From Arenibacter sp041392165 (GTDB lineage Bacteria > Bacteroidota > Bacteroidia > Flavobacteriales > Flavobacteriaceae), in assembly GCA_041392165.1 (NCBI GenBank), contig JAWKMN010000007.1, positions 62,001-126,000 on the forward strand: 64,000 bases of DNA. Reading direction: 5' to 3'. Shown here in pieces: positions 32,909-41,672 of the stretch; position 1 is the first letter of the stretch; each line of letters opens with the position of its first letter. A program made the translations under genes and the position numbers. The notes beneath the pieces were generated by a model that saw only the letters and a program-made list of their open reading frames with translations, made no database searches and had not been told where the DNA came from.

Positions 32909-34128
32909 TTAAAAAAACTACCTATTTGCTAGTGGCCCTATGTTCGGTGTATTCATTTGCACAGACCTCCGTTGTAGAAAAACCGAATGTCAGTGCCGTT
33001 GCATTGGCCCAGAATATTGGCCTTCCACAAAATAATGCTACAGTAGTAGTGGAAAGGGGCCCGTATTTGCAAAGCGGTACCCCTACAAGTGTTGTGGTAA
33101 AATGGAGAACGGATGTTGCCACCGAATCCGTTGTGCGTTACGGAACGGCACTAAATTCCTTATCCAAGAAGGTTTCAAATACAGCTTTGACCACCGAACA
33201 CGAAGTTACCTTATCCCGCTTGCGTTCCAACACCAAGTATTATTTCAATATCGGCAATACATCAGGAGTGCTATCCCAAAGTACTTCTGGCGATATGTAC
33301 GTTATTACGGCACCCGCCCCGGGAACAAAACAATTTGTTCGTGCATGGATCTTGGGCGATGCGGGTACGGCCAATAATAATCAAAGAAATGTACGGGATG
33401 CCTATTACGATTATGTGGATGCTGCTCCCAATAATACGGGTAAGACAGATATGATGTTGTTTTTAGGGGATAATGCCTATGGAAGTGGTACGGATGAGGA
33501 ATATCAAAATGCCCTGTTCGATATTTATGACGATATGTTGAAAAAATCCGTGGCATGGTCCTGCTTGGGAAATCATGATGGCAAATCGGCCGATTCGGCA
33601 AAACAATCCGGTCCATATTATGATATTTTTACCTTCCCTACTGCTGCCCAGGCCGGAGGAACCGCTTCGGGAACAGAGGCGTATTATTCTTTTGATTACG
33701 CCAATATACACTTTATAATATTGGACTCGCATCATACCAGTAGGGAAGTTGGGGGTGCTATGTACAACTGGACATTGACCGATATTCAAAACACAAAACA
33801 GGATTGGATAGTAACATTGTTCCACCATCCGGTATATACCAAAGGATCCCATGACTCCGATACTGAAGGTCGACTTATTGAGATGAGGGAAAACTTTATG
33901 CCTATGATGGAAGCCAACGGTGTGGACCTTATTTTAAATGGCCACAGCCATTCTTATGAACGTTCGTATTTCTTGAACGGGCATTATGGTTTTGCCAATA
34001 CGTTTAACCCAGATGAGATTTCAAAGGGTGGTCATACCGTTGGCCCCAATGGATACGGGGACGGTAAAGTGGATAGCAATGGCGCTACCAAAAAGCCGGT
34101 GCAGCTGCGGAAGGTGCCGTTTATATAA
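32905..34128 (+). CDS. Purple-acid-phosphatase-like metallophosphoesterase, frameshifted before its C-terminus
   Basis: 407 residues read before the frame breaks. Signal peptide (1-19, ending S-F-A-Q), an N-terminal fibronectin-III-like phosphatase domain (about 48-135, W-R-T-D at 66-69), then the metallophosphoesterase core with W-I-L-G-D-A-G (about 150), F-L-G-D-N-A-Y-G (about 190), G-N-H-D-G (about 220), F-H-H-P-V-Y (about 308) and G-H-S-H-S-Y-E-R (about 347), a complete set of dinuclear metal ligands. Near 34087 one base is missing; the intended reading continues in another frame (Y-Q-K-A-G-A-A-A-E-G-A-V-Y-I-T-T-G) into the secretion tail at 34179-34574. As read, the catalytic domain would be made without its sorting signal. 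Confidence 0.85.
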   Translation: MIKKTTYLLVALCSVYSFAQTSVVEKPNVSAVALAQNIGLPQNNATVVVERGPYLQSGTPTSVVVKWRTDVATESVVRYGTALNSLSKKVSNTALTTEHEVTLSRLRSNTKYYFNIGNTSGVLSQSTSGDMYVITAPAPGTKQFVRAWILGDAGTANNNQRNVRDAYYDYVDAAPNNTGKTDMMLFLGDNAYGSGTDEEYQNALFDIYDDMLKKSVAWSCLGNHDGKSADSAKQSGPYYDIFTFPTAAQAGGTASGTEAYYSFDYANIHFIILDSHHTSREVGGAMYNWTLTDIQNTKQDWIVTLFHHPVYTKGSHDSDTEGRLIEMRENFMPMMEANGVDLILNGHSHSYERSYFLNGHYGFANTFNPDEISKGGHTVGPNGYGDGKVDSNGATKKPVQLRKVPFI

Positions 34129-34178
34129 CTACGGGCTCCGCAGGTAAAATATCCGGGGGCGACCTCAACCACCAAGCC

Positions 34179-34574
34179 ATGTCCGTATCATTAAATCAGT
34201 TGGGTTCCTGTGTTATGGAGGTAGAGGATGACGGTAGGGGAGGACAGAACCTGACCGTAAAGTTTATAAGGGATACAGATGGCATAGATGATTATTTCAC
34301 CATCAACAAATCAGGTTTGGACCTTAAAGCCAGTGGAAAGGCATCCGGACCAAAAAGTGCAGGACTATTATATGATGCCGATAGGGATTTAGTTAATTTA
34401 AGCTTGGATAAAAATGAACGACTAAAGAAAGTTAAGATCTATAACAATATTGGTGAATTGGTCAAGAAAAGTAGAAGGAGCACCATCCAGGTGGACAAGC
34501 TACCAAAAGGCCTGTATGTTATTGAGGTAATTACAAGCCAAAGAGGATATACCGAGTCGATTACTATTGAATAG
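34179..34574 (+). pseudogene. Detached C-terminus of the phosphoesterase with type IX sorting tail
   Basis: 131 codons in the frame that should follow 32905-34128 (the homologous reading starts already near 34090). It contains the last phosphoesterase strands and, in the final 70 residues, a Por-type sorting domain (L-S-L-D-K-N-E-R-L-K-K-V-K-I-Y-N-N-I-G then L-P-K-G-L-Y-V-I-E-V), the signal for type IX secretion and surface attachment. Its in-frame ATG at 34179 is probably not a genuine start. Restoring one base gives a single protein of about 556 residues. Confidence 0.75.
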
Positions 34575-34696
34575 TTTGGAAAAAAAGAGAGCTGTTTAGC
34601 AGTTCCTGAGTAATCCTTTTATGGTATAATGCAAGGTAATGAAAAAGGCCGGCGGTATTAAAAGATCCCCATAATGATAAAAAGCGATAGTTGAAA

Positions 34697-36583
34697 ATGA
34701 AAAAGACGAGCCTTTTATGGGGATCTTTTTTTATTTGCCTGCTGATGTGGTCTGGGGGGAAGACTACTAACACTTATCAAAAAGAAACTGTTCCGGAAAA
34801 GGTAGCGGCATTATATACGGCCAATTTTTACAAATTTCAAAAAGAGGTGGCTACTTTGGCGGCCCTGACCAATCACATCAGTTCTATTGACGAATGGGAG
34901 GTACTGAAAGGGCAGGTCGAAAAAACCAGGTTGGTCTATAAGGAGATAGAGTTTATTTTTGATTATTACCAAACCTCCTATAATGGCACTTATATCAATG
35001 GAGCTCCCTTACCCAAGGTGAGCGAGTATTTTGAAGCGGAAAATGTTATTGCGCCTGGTGGGTTGCAGGCCTTGGATGAAGCTGTTTTTGAGACGGCTTC
35101 AGATGAAAATTTACGGCATATACAAGTATTGGCCAATGCCCTTAAGGAGCGGGTAGATTTTATAGCTAAAATACATCTGCCGGTGCATTTAAAGTCGAGC
35201 CAAATTATTGAGTGCATTCGTTCCGGCATCGTTAGGATCTTTACCTTGGGCCTAACAGGTTATGATACGCCCGGGTCCGTAAATGGTTTGAAAGAAAGTT
35301 ATGTGGGCTGGCAAAGTATGGAGAACACATTTTTTTATTTTGAGATAGGTATTGCCTTGGAAGCCCAGGCCCAATTTGAAGTAATAAAAGATTATTTTGC
35401 CAAGGGCGGGAGAGTATTAAATGCCAAGACCGATTTCAATGATTTTGATAGGTTGGGATTTTTAAAAGAGGTGGTCAATCCTTTGTATGCGGCTTTATTG
35501 GAATTTCAAAATATAAATAATATTGCCCTTGAACCCTATAAAAAGCATGCCCAAAACTATATGTCCAAGAATATATTTGAAACCGATTTTCTCAATACCG
35601 ATTTTTATTCGGAATTGGTCTATCTGCCTTTGGAAAACCATAAGACCATTGCGTTGGGCAAACAGTTATTCCATGATCCCCAACTTTCCAAGGACAATGT
35701 TATGTCCTGTTCCAGTTGTCATAATCCCAACAAAGGTTTTTCCGATGGTCTGCCAAAAAGTATTTCCAATAGGGAAGGTGTTTTTACGGCAAGAAATGCC
35801 CCAACCTTGATAAATGCGGGCTATTCCACACGCTTTTTTTGGGACATGCGTGCCTTTGATCTTGAAAAGCAGGTGATACATGTTATTGATAACGATTTAG
35901 AGTTTAATACCGATTTTGATGCTATTATCAACAAGCTCAATAAAAGTACCCATTACAATACATTGTTTAAGGAGGCTTACGGAGGTATTGATGAGGAGGA
36001 TATCAATCAGCGTTCCATAAGCAACGCCATTGCGGCCTATGTAAACTCTTTAAAATCCTTCAATAGTCCGTTTGATAAATACGTGAGGAACGAAATAAAG
36101 GAATATCCCGAGAATGCCCAAAGGGGATTTAATTTGTTTATGGGAAAGGCGGCCTGTGGTAGTTGTCATTTTGCACCGGTGTTCAACGGTACCGTTCCCC
36201 CTTTTTATTTGGAATCGGAATCGGAGGTTTTAGGTATTACCCAAGGCTTTGATTCCATAGCCCCAATGTTGGATACGGATTTGGGGCGCATGGGCAATGG
36301 TCTCAAAATGGACAACCATCCTTTTTTTAAAAATTCCTTCAAAACGGTAACGGTTAGAAATGTGGCCTTGACAGCACCGTATATGCACAACGGATTATTT
36401 GCTGATTTGGAAGATGTTATGGAATTTTACAACCTGGGGGGTGGGGCAGGGATGGACTTGGAGGTGGAAAACCAAACTTTGTCCGATGCACATTTGGATC
36501 TGTCCCGGCAGGAAATTGAGGATATTATTGCCTTTATGGAAACACTAACGGATACTATTGGATATATGCCTAGTGGGGGTTAA
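34697..36583 (+). CDS. Di-haem cytochrome c peroxidase (CcpA/MauG family) with N-terminal extension
   Basis: 628 residues from the ATG at 34697 (a TTG two codons upstream is less likely). A signal segment (1-19) is followed by an unusual alpha-helical N-terminal region of about 250 residues and then by the peroxidase part with two haem c motifs, C-S-S-C-H at about residue 337 and C-G-S-C-H at about 486, plus the A-P-T-L-I-N motif after the first and R-N-V-A-L-T-A-P-Y-M-H-N-G near the C-terminus. Such enzymes reduce peroxide or make long-range oxidations in the periplasm. The long helical N-terminus is common in Bacteroidota members. It follows the TPR/phosphoesterase pair, but with a 122-bp gap. 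Confidence 0.9.
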   Translation: MKKTSLLWGSFFICLLMWSGGKTTNTYQKETVPEKVAALYTANFYKFQKEVATLAALTNHISSIDEWEVLKGQVEKTRLVYKEIEFIFDYYQTSYNGTYINGAPLPKVSEYFEAENVIAPGGLQALDEAVFETASDENLRHIQVLANALKERVDFIAKIHLPVHLKSSQIIECIRSGIVRIFTLGLTGYDTPGSVNGLKESYVGWQSMENTFFYFEIGIALEAQAQFEVIKDYFAKGGRVLNAKTDFNDFDRLGFLKEVVNPLYAALLEFQNINNIALEPYKKHAQNYMSKNIFETDFLNTDFYSELVYLPLENHKTIALGKQLFHDPQLSKDNVMSCSSCHNPNKGFSDGLPKSISNREGVFTARNAPTLINAGYSTRFFWDMRAFDLEKQVIHVIDNDLEFNTDFDAIINKLNKSTHYNTLFKEAYGGIDEEDINQRSISNAIAAYVNSLKSFNSPFDKYVRNEIKEYPENAQRGFNLFMGKAACGSCHFAPVFNGTVPPFYLESESEVLGITQGFDSIAPMLDTDLGRMGNGLKMDNHPFFKNSFKTVTVRNVALTAPYMHNGLFADLEDVMEFYNLGGGAGMDLEVENQTLSDAHLDLSRQEIEDIIAFMETLTDTIGYMPSGG

Positions 36584-36880
36584 TGGATTTATGATCAAAA
36601 TATTGTGTTCCCTTCTCATGGAGCCTAGCGGTAGACAGGTACAGTCGAAATCGGGGTCGGTAAAAAATTAAAGAGCGGTAGGAGTTATTTCGAACCACCG
36701 GAGGAAGGGGAATCGAGGCTTGAATTCAGGTTCACGAATACCCATAAAATAAAAATGTCATGAGCTAAATCGCATAAGTGGCTCTGATCATATATGTGCG
36801 ACTTCTCAATCCCCCGAAAATGGGCTCATGTCGAAGTAACTGCTATGTTTGGACGGACACGCCCATGCTGTTCAGGCAGG

Positions 36881-36907
36881 CCTGCCTTTTCCGGTAGGCA
36901 GGTTTTT
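36881..36907 (+). terminator. Terminator-like hairpin ahead of the sulfatase
   Basis: CCTGCCT pairs with AGGCAGG across 8 nt and is followed by TTTTTAAT. It sits in the 361-bp interval 36584-36944, which otherwise holds nothing recognisable. The CAGGCAGG-type sequence also appears in repeat R3 near 53738-53808, so this may be a repeat rather than a dedicated terminator. Confidence 0.5.
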
Positions 36908-36944
36908 AATAAATTTATTATCATATTTACAAAAATTTAAGCGT

Positions 36945-38384
36945 GTGAAAAGAAGCAATTGCTTGATTATTGCATTGGGGATTATCTTCCTTGGGAGTTG
37001 TGCGGATAAAAAGAAAACTGAGGAAGCTTTAAACACCTTCCGGCCCAATGTACTGGTACTTTTAACGGATCAATGGCGGGCACATGCCACTGGCTATGCG
37101 GGCGATCCCAATATAGCTACCCCTTATCTGGACAGTTTGGCGGCCAAAAGCGTTAATTTTAAGAATGCGGTTTCCGGAATGCCGGTATGTTCCCCATTTA
37201 GGGCATCGCTGTTGACCGGTCAACGCCCATTGACCCATGGGGTATTTATGAACGATGTGCAGTTGGACACCAATGCGGTAACCATAGCGAAAGTATTCGA
37301 TAAGGAAGGATATGATACCGGTTATATCGGAAAATGGCATTTGGATGGACATGGACGTTTGCAGAATGTGGCCCCAGGGAAAAGGAGACAGGGTTTCCGG
37401 TTCTGGAAGGCCAACGAATGTACCCATGATTACAACAATTCCGTATACTATGAGAACGATGATTCCCATAGAAAAATTTGGGACGGCTATGACACTTTTG
37501 CGCAGACCGAGGCTGCCATAGACTATATAAAGGAACGAAAGTCCTCCAAGAATCCGTTCATGATGATCCTTTCCTATGGCACACCGCACGCGCCATACCA
37601 TACCGCTCCATTGGAATATAGGAACCGATTTGATCCGGAAAAGATCCAACTCCGTAGGAATGTACCGGATAGCCTTAAGCCACGTGCAAAAAAAGATCTG
37701 GCCGGTTATTATGCCCATATAGCGGCACTGGACGATATGATCGGCAAATTGATAAAAAATTTAAAGGAGTCCGGACAAATGGATAATACTATCATCCTAT
37801 TTACATCGGATCATGGGGACTTATTGGGTTCCCATGGAGCCTATAAAAAACAACAGCCCTATGAAGAGTCGGTAAGGGTACCCATGCTCTATTATCTTCC
37901 CGAAAAATTACAAATTGCTGCAGGAGAAAGGGATGCTTTAATGAATTCGGAAGATATTATGCCTACCCTTCTAGCCCTATGCAATATTCCTATTCCCAAT
38001 ACGGTGGAAGGATTGGATTACAGGCCATATATGGAAGGGAAAGAGAAGATAGGACATACTGCCCTGCTCAGCTGTGTGCAACCATTTGGGCAATGGAACA
38101 AGGTGCAACATGGTGGTAGGGAGTATAGGGCCATAAAAACCTTGCAATATACCTATGCCAGGGATTTAAATGGCCCATGGCTGCTTTTCGACAATATCAA
38201 TGATCCGTACCAATTGTTCAACCTTGTGGGCAATGAAGGCTATACAACTATACAGAACGATTTGGAAAAAGACCTGTCCCATCGATTGAAAGAAACCGGG
38301 GATGAATTTTTGTCTGGAATGGAATACGTTAAAAGGTGGGGGTATCCGGTCGATGCAACAGGTACTGTGCCATATACACACTAA
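36945..38384 (+). CDS. Sulfatase, S1 (formylglycine) type, lipoprotein
   Basis: 479 residues from the GTG at 36945. That start was chosen because it opens directly into a lipoprotein signal (L-G-S-C, Cys19), while ATG-like extensions upstream run through a hairpin. N-terminal metal site L-L-T-D-Q-W (39-44), the maturation motif C-S-P-F-R at 82-86 with Cys82 as the formylglycine precursor, H-G-V-F after it, and S-D-H-G-D-L-L-G-S-H (about 286) complete the S1 active site. It removes sulfate esters from polysaccharides, probably algal; substrate unknown. Convergent with the second sulfatase, 55 bp between their stops. Confidence 0.92.
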   Translation: MKRSNCLIIALGIIFLGSCADKKKTEEALNTFRPNVLVLLTDQWRAHATGYAGDPNIATPYLDSLAAKSVNFKNAVSGMPVCSPFRASLLTGQRPLTHGVFMNDVQLDTNAVTIAKVFDKEGYDTGYIGKWHLDGHGRLQNVAPGKRRQGFRFWKANECTHDYNNSVYYENDDSHRKIWDGYDTFAQTEAAIDYIKERKSSKNPFMMILSYGTPHAPYHTAPLEYRNRFDPEKIQLRRNVPDSLKPRAKKDLAGYYAHIAALDDMIGKLIKNLKESGQMDNTIILFTSDHGDLLGSHGAYKKQQPYEESVRVPMLYYLPEKLQIAAGERDALMNSEDIMPTLLALCNIPIPNTVEGLDYRPYMEGKEKIGHTALLSCVQPFGQWNKVQHGGREYRAIKTLQYTYARDLNGPWLLFDNINDPYQLFNLVGNEGYTTIQNDLEKDLSHRLKETGDEFLSGMEYVKRWGYPVDATGTVPYTH

Positions 38385-38439
38385 TGAACAACAAACACTG
38401 TCATTTCTAACGCTGTATATTTTTTGGGTACAGGGGCTA

Positions 38440-40182
38440 TTATTTTGGGTAGCCCATAGTGAACATCTGAGGTTGGGAATATCTTGAAAGACGATTGTCT
38501 TGGTCCCAAATACGTACCTTCCAGCAATAGGCCTCTCCATTTTTTAGCTGGGTTCCCCTATGTTCTATTTCCTGTGTGGCATTGGATCTTATTTGTCCAC
38601 TATTCCATATATCGCCTATGTTGTTGTTTATTTTTTCTTCGGAGGAGGCAACCAATATCTGATAGGCCGATTGCGTAACAGCACCTTCAGGTACTGCCCA
38701 TCCGAATTTGGGCCTTGGGTCAATAATGTCAACCCTGGCTATGCTTCTTATCCCTTCAACCGTTAAATGGGAAGGGCCATTGGAATAATCATCGGATAGT
38801 TCATGTATTAGGCTGTTGGTTTTTTTTCGAAAGGATTCAAGTTTAGAGGCATATTTTGGATCCTTGGCCAGGTTGTTGATCTCTTTGGGATCGTCTTTTA
38901 AATCATAGAGTTCTTCAAAAGACTTATCATTAACATAGCGGAAGTATTTCCAATCCTTGGTACGCACCCCTTCACTGGGGGGGATATTTTCAAATTCCCA
39001 TAGATGTTCTATTAAAATGGTATCCCGATTAAAATCGGTTTTGGGATTTTTAATGATGGGTATCAGACTTTTGCCCTGCCATCCCTTGGGTTTTTCTATG
39101 CCCGCCAAATCTAGAATAGTAGACGGAACATCAATGTTCAAAGCCAAGGCATCATAATCCTGTTGTTTCTTTAGGCGTGGATCGAAAATAATTAAGGGTA
39201 CCCGTATGGAATTATCATACAGCAACCATTTTCCGGCAAGCTGACGCTCTCCCAAAAAATAGCCGTTATCTCCCATTAGGATAATCACGGTGTTCTTGTC
39301 CAGTCCTTTTTTCTTTAGTTCCTCTCTGATCTTGGTTATTTCACGATCTATGCCCGAAATCATTCGGTAATAACCCTTCACGCTATGTTGGTATTTTTGT
39401 GGAGTGTCATAGCGCCAATACCAACGGGTCCTATTAAATCCGTCCCTGACGAATTGGGGTTGCTGATAAAAATATTTGTCTTCCCCAAGATCCGGGCCAG
39501 GCATTACAGTGTCTTGCAATAACTTATCGGATTCGGGCTGCCAAAAATACTGATCAACAGCATTGTCATGGGCATGGGGGGCACTAAAGCTCAAAGAAAG
39601 GCAAAAAGGAGAATCGGTATTGGAATTTGCAATGTAATCTATAGCCTGTTGACCGGTATATCGGGTAAGGTGTACCGTATCTTTGCCCATGGTCTTGTAA
39701 TAATAGCCTCTTTTGTCTTTAAAAGCACCGTTCCGATCATAGGAATCATAAACATCGAACTGTTGGTCCAGATGGTCATAACGTACTCCATATTTTCCAA
39801 AAAAACCGGTGTGATATCCGTTGTTTTTCAGGATCGTCGGATATGAATGGGCCATATAGCTATCCCTAATATTTCCAGTTTGAAAATTATAACTGTGGGT
39901 GCGCTCATATAGGCCGGTCAATAGGCTTGCCCTACTGGCCGCGCAGATAGGGGTGGTAACAATGGCATTCTTAAAATAGGAGCCTTCTTGGGCCAATTTA
40001 TCCATTTCCGGAGTGGAAATAAGTTTGTTGCCTGCATAGCCCAGGGCATCAAAACGTTGATCATCGGTTAAGATAAAGATAATGTTGGGTCTTTTGGTTT
40101 GCTGTGCTTCTTTTGTCTTTTGCGCCTTTAGTGAAAGAGCGCAAAAGAGAAGGAGTATGGCAACAGTAGTTCTTTCTTTCAT
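38440..40182 (-). CDS. Sulfatase fused to an alpha-L-rhamnosidase-type N-terminal domain
   Basis: 580 residues from the ATG at 40182 (signal peptide 1-21, ending K-A-Q); upstream ATGs add hydrophilic residues before the signal. Active-site motifs: L-T-D-D-Q-R (38-43), C-A-A-S-R at 80-84 (formylglycine Cys80) and M-G-D-N-G-Y-F-L-G-E (about 294). After the sulfatase domain (to about 475) come about 100 residues, D-P-R-P-K-F-G-W-A-V-P then Q-S-A-Y-Q-I-L-V-A-S-S and Y-C-W-K-V-R-I-W-D-Q, the Ig-like domain that opens GH78 rhamnosidases. Sulfatase-GH78 multimodular enzymes are known from ulvan loci; here the reading stops right after the linker domain, so no rhamnosidase catalytic module is present. 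Confidence 0.85.
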   Translation of the reverse strand: MKERTTVAILLLFCALSLKAQKTKEAQQTKRPNIIFILTDDQRFDALGYAGNKLISTPEMDKLAQEGSYFKNAIVTTPICAASRASLLTGLYERTHSYNFQTGNIRDSYMAHSYPTILKNNGYHTGFFGKYGVRYDHLDQQFDVYDSYDRNGAFKDKRGYYYKTMGKDTVHLTRYTGQQAIDYIANSNTDSPFCLSLSFSAPHAHDNAVDQYFWQPESDKLLQDTVMPGPDLGEDKYFYQQPQFVRDGFNRTRWYWRYDTPQKYQHSVKGYYRMISGIDREITKIREELKKKGLDKNTVIILMGDNGYFLGERQLAGKWLLYDNSIRVPLIIFDPRLKKQQDYDALALNIDVPSTILDLAGIEKPKGWQGKSLIPIIKNPKTDFNRDTILIEHLWEFENIPPSEGVRTKDWKYFRYVNDKSFEELYDLKDDPKEINNLAKDPKYASKLESFRKKTNSLIHELSDDYSNGPSHLTVEGIRSIARVDIIDPRPKFGWAVPEGAVTQSAYQILVASSEEKINNNIGDIWNSGQIRSNATQEIEHRGTQLKNGEAYCWKVRIWDQDNRLSRYSQPQMFTMGYPK

Positions 40183-40455
40183 CAATCCGTTTTTTATGGA
40201 CAGAAATGACTGGCCCATTGGTATTTGGCCCATAAGTTAAGCTTTATAAAGCCTAACCTCAAAAAAAAAATCGTTTTCCAAGGGACAGTAATAGACGTAA
40301 TAATATTAAAAATCAAGGCACTACTGAGATTGAAACAGACTTCATCAAACTTAATCTTTACAGGGGGTGAACCTATCCCGTACCGTCCTGTCCACAATGA
40401 AATTTATTTTCATTTTCTGTTTGGAGCGGGGAGTAGATTTCCATTGGGCCGTAAA

Positions 40456-40490
40456 AAAAAGGGATGAAAACTCTTATTTCATCCCTTTTT
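40456..40490. terminator. Bidirectional terminator after the DUF1080 gene
   Basis: AAAAAAGGGATGAAA pairs with TTTCATCCCTTTTT around 6 nt. It lies 86 bp beyond the stop of the minus-strand gene at 40576. The remaining interval 40183-40575 holds no gene I can support; the frame at 40225-40467 on the plus strand is not protein-like. Confidence 0.75.
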
Positions 40491-40575
40491 AAACCATTGA
40501 ACTGTAACGGTGTTAATAAAGGCTAAGAATTAAAAGTAGGGCTTCACTCTTTTTGATGGTAGGAGGCGGTAAATA

Positions 40576-41379
40576 CTATAAATTCTTTAGTCTTATATTT
40601 CTATATTCCACTTTCATTGGGGGGCCTACATGCACCTGAACACCAAGATGCCCAGAGGATGCTCTGTTAACGGTGTCATCGTCTATTACCTCACTCATTA
40701 GAATGCCATTTACATAATGCTGTAATTTGTTTCCCTTTATGATGAGGTGGGCCTCGTTCCAATCTTCGCTTTTTATTTTTGTTTTAAGTTCGTCCGATTC
40801 GCCAAGTGATTCGATAACATTACGAGTCTGCCAAGCGTTATTGGCCACATTGGCCCGTAATGACCCTGGAGTATCGGGATTTTCCTGTGAATTGATAATG
40901 GCCTTTTCTCCCCTATAGGCCAATGTAGCCCGTTTTTTCTCCTCGTAGTTCTGTCCGGTATATCTAATTTCCCCATCTATATCTGCCTGATAGCCCCGTA
41001 ATGCATAGGGAATGGTGTCAATTTTTTCACTGCGATAATTGATACCACTGTTTCCCGCTTTGGCGATTCGGAATTCCAATTTTAATTCGAAATCACTTGG
41101 TTGACCGTCTTTCCAAATAATAAAGGTATTGTTTTTCAATAAACTTGTGGGGGTTACCTCTCCTACAAGATTGCCATTCTCTACCCTCCAATAGTTGGGA
41201 TCCCCTTCCCAGTTGTCAAGTGTCTTGCCATCAAAGATCTGTACAAATCCATCCTGTTCGGTTGGGACTTCTGCCACTTCCTGATGAGATTTGTTTTCTT
41301 TTTTATCCTTACAGGATTGCAGTGCAATTATTGCCATAAAAATTATAATGGGCAATTTAAAAGTCCTTTTCAAATTCAT
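40576..41379 (-). CDS. DUF1080 (3-keto-disaccharide hydrolase type) lipoprotein
   Basis: 267 residues with a lipobox (L-Q-S-C, Cys23). The concanavalin-like DUF1080 domain starts with F-V-Q-I-F-D-G-K-T-L-D-N-W (about 45-57) and shows W-R-V-E-N-G-N-L-V-G, F-R-I-A-K-A-G-N-S-G-I-N-Y-R and a late G-H-L-G-V-Q-V-H. Members hydrolyse 3-keto-glycosides made by oxidoreductases, and are often encoded with ThuA, TIM-barrel isomerases and PVC-type cytochrome proteins. A PVC-type haem lipoprotein lies 293 bp upstream on the same strand. Confidence 0.9.
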   Translation of the reverse strand: MNLKRTFKLPIIIFMAIIALQSCKDKKENKSHQEVAEVPTEQDGFVQIFDGKTLDNWEGDPNYWRVENGNLVGEVTPTSLLKNNTFIIWKDGQPSDFELKLEFRIAKAGNSGINYRSEKIDTIPYALRGYQADIDGEIRYTGQNYEEKKRATLAYRGEKAIINSQENPDTPGSLRANVANNAWQTRNVIESLGESDELKTKIKSEDWNEAHLIIKGNKLQHYVNGILMSEVIDDDTVNRASSGHLGVQVHVGPPMKVEYRNIRLKNL

Positions 41380-41587
41380 GTTCTATTGTTTATTGGTTCG
41401 TTGTAATAAATGTTAAGGCCTTTTTTTTTCGGCCATGATAATAATTTTCCTTCGTTATTGTCCACATGGTATACCCCGGTTTCTTAGTTTACGGAAGCAA
41501 TACGTTGTTAGATAAACTATAAGGGCTTCGGTTGGGCAAATAGGAGGCGGCCGATCGGTAATAAAGATCGCGTTTATATAAAACGCA

Positions 41588-41625
41588 GCACCGTTTAAGT
41601 TAGGTATTCCTAACTTAAACGGTGC
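41588..41625. terminator. Very stable terminator after the haem-domain gene
   Basis: GCACCGTTTAAGTTAGG pairs perfectly with its complement around a 4-nt loop (TATT). T runs follow on both strands (GGTTTTTT on plus, GCGTTTTATA on minus). It is 47 bp after the stop of the gene at 41673 and separates it from the DUF1080 gene. The interval 41380-41672 holds no gene. Confidence 0.85.
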
Positions 41626-41672
41626 AGGTTTTTTGAACCCGAACGGGCCAATTTCTTTAGCGGATATTGCCA

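Noticed and set aside
40225..40467. An 80-codon plus-strand frame upstream of the second sulfatase
   Set aside because: It ends inside a terminator hairpin and shows no family likeness.
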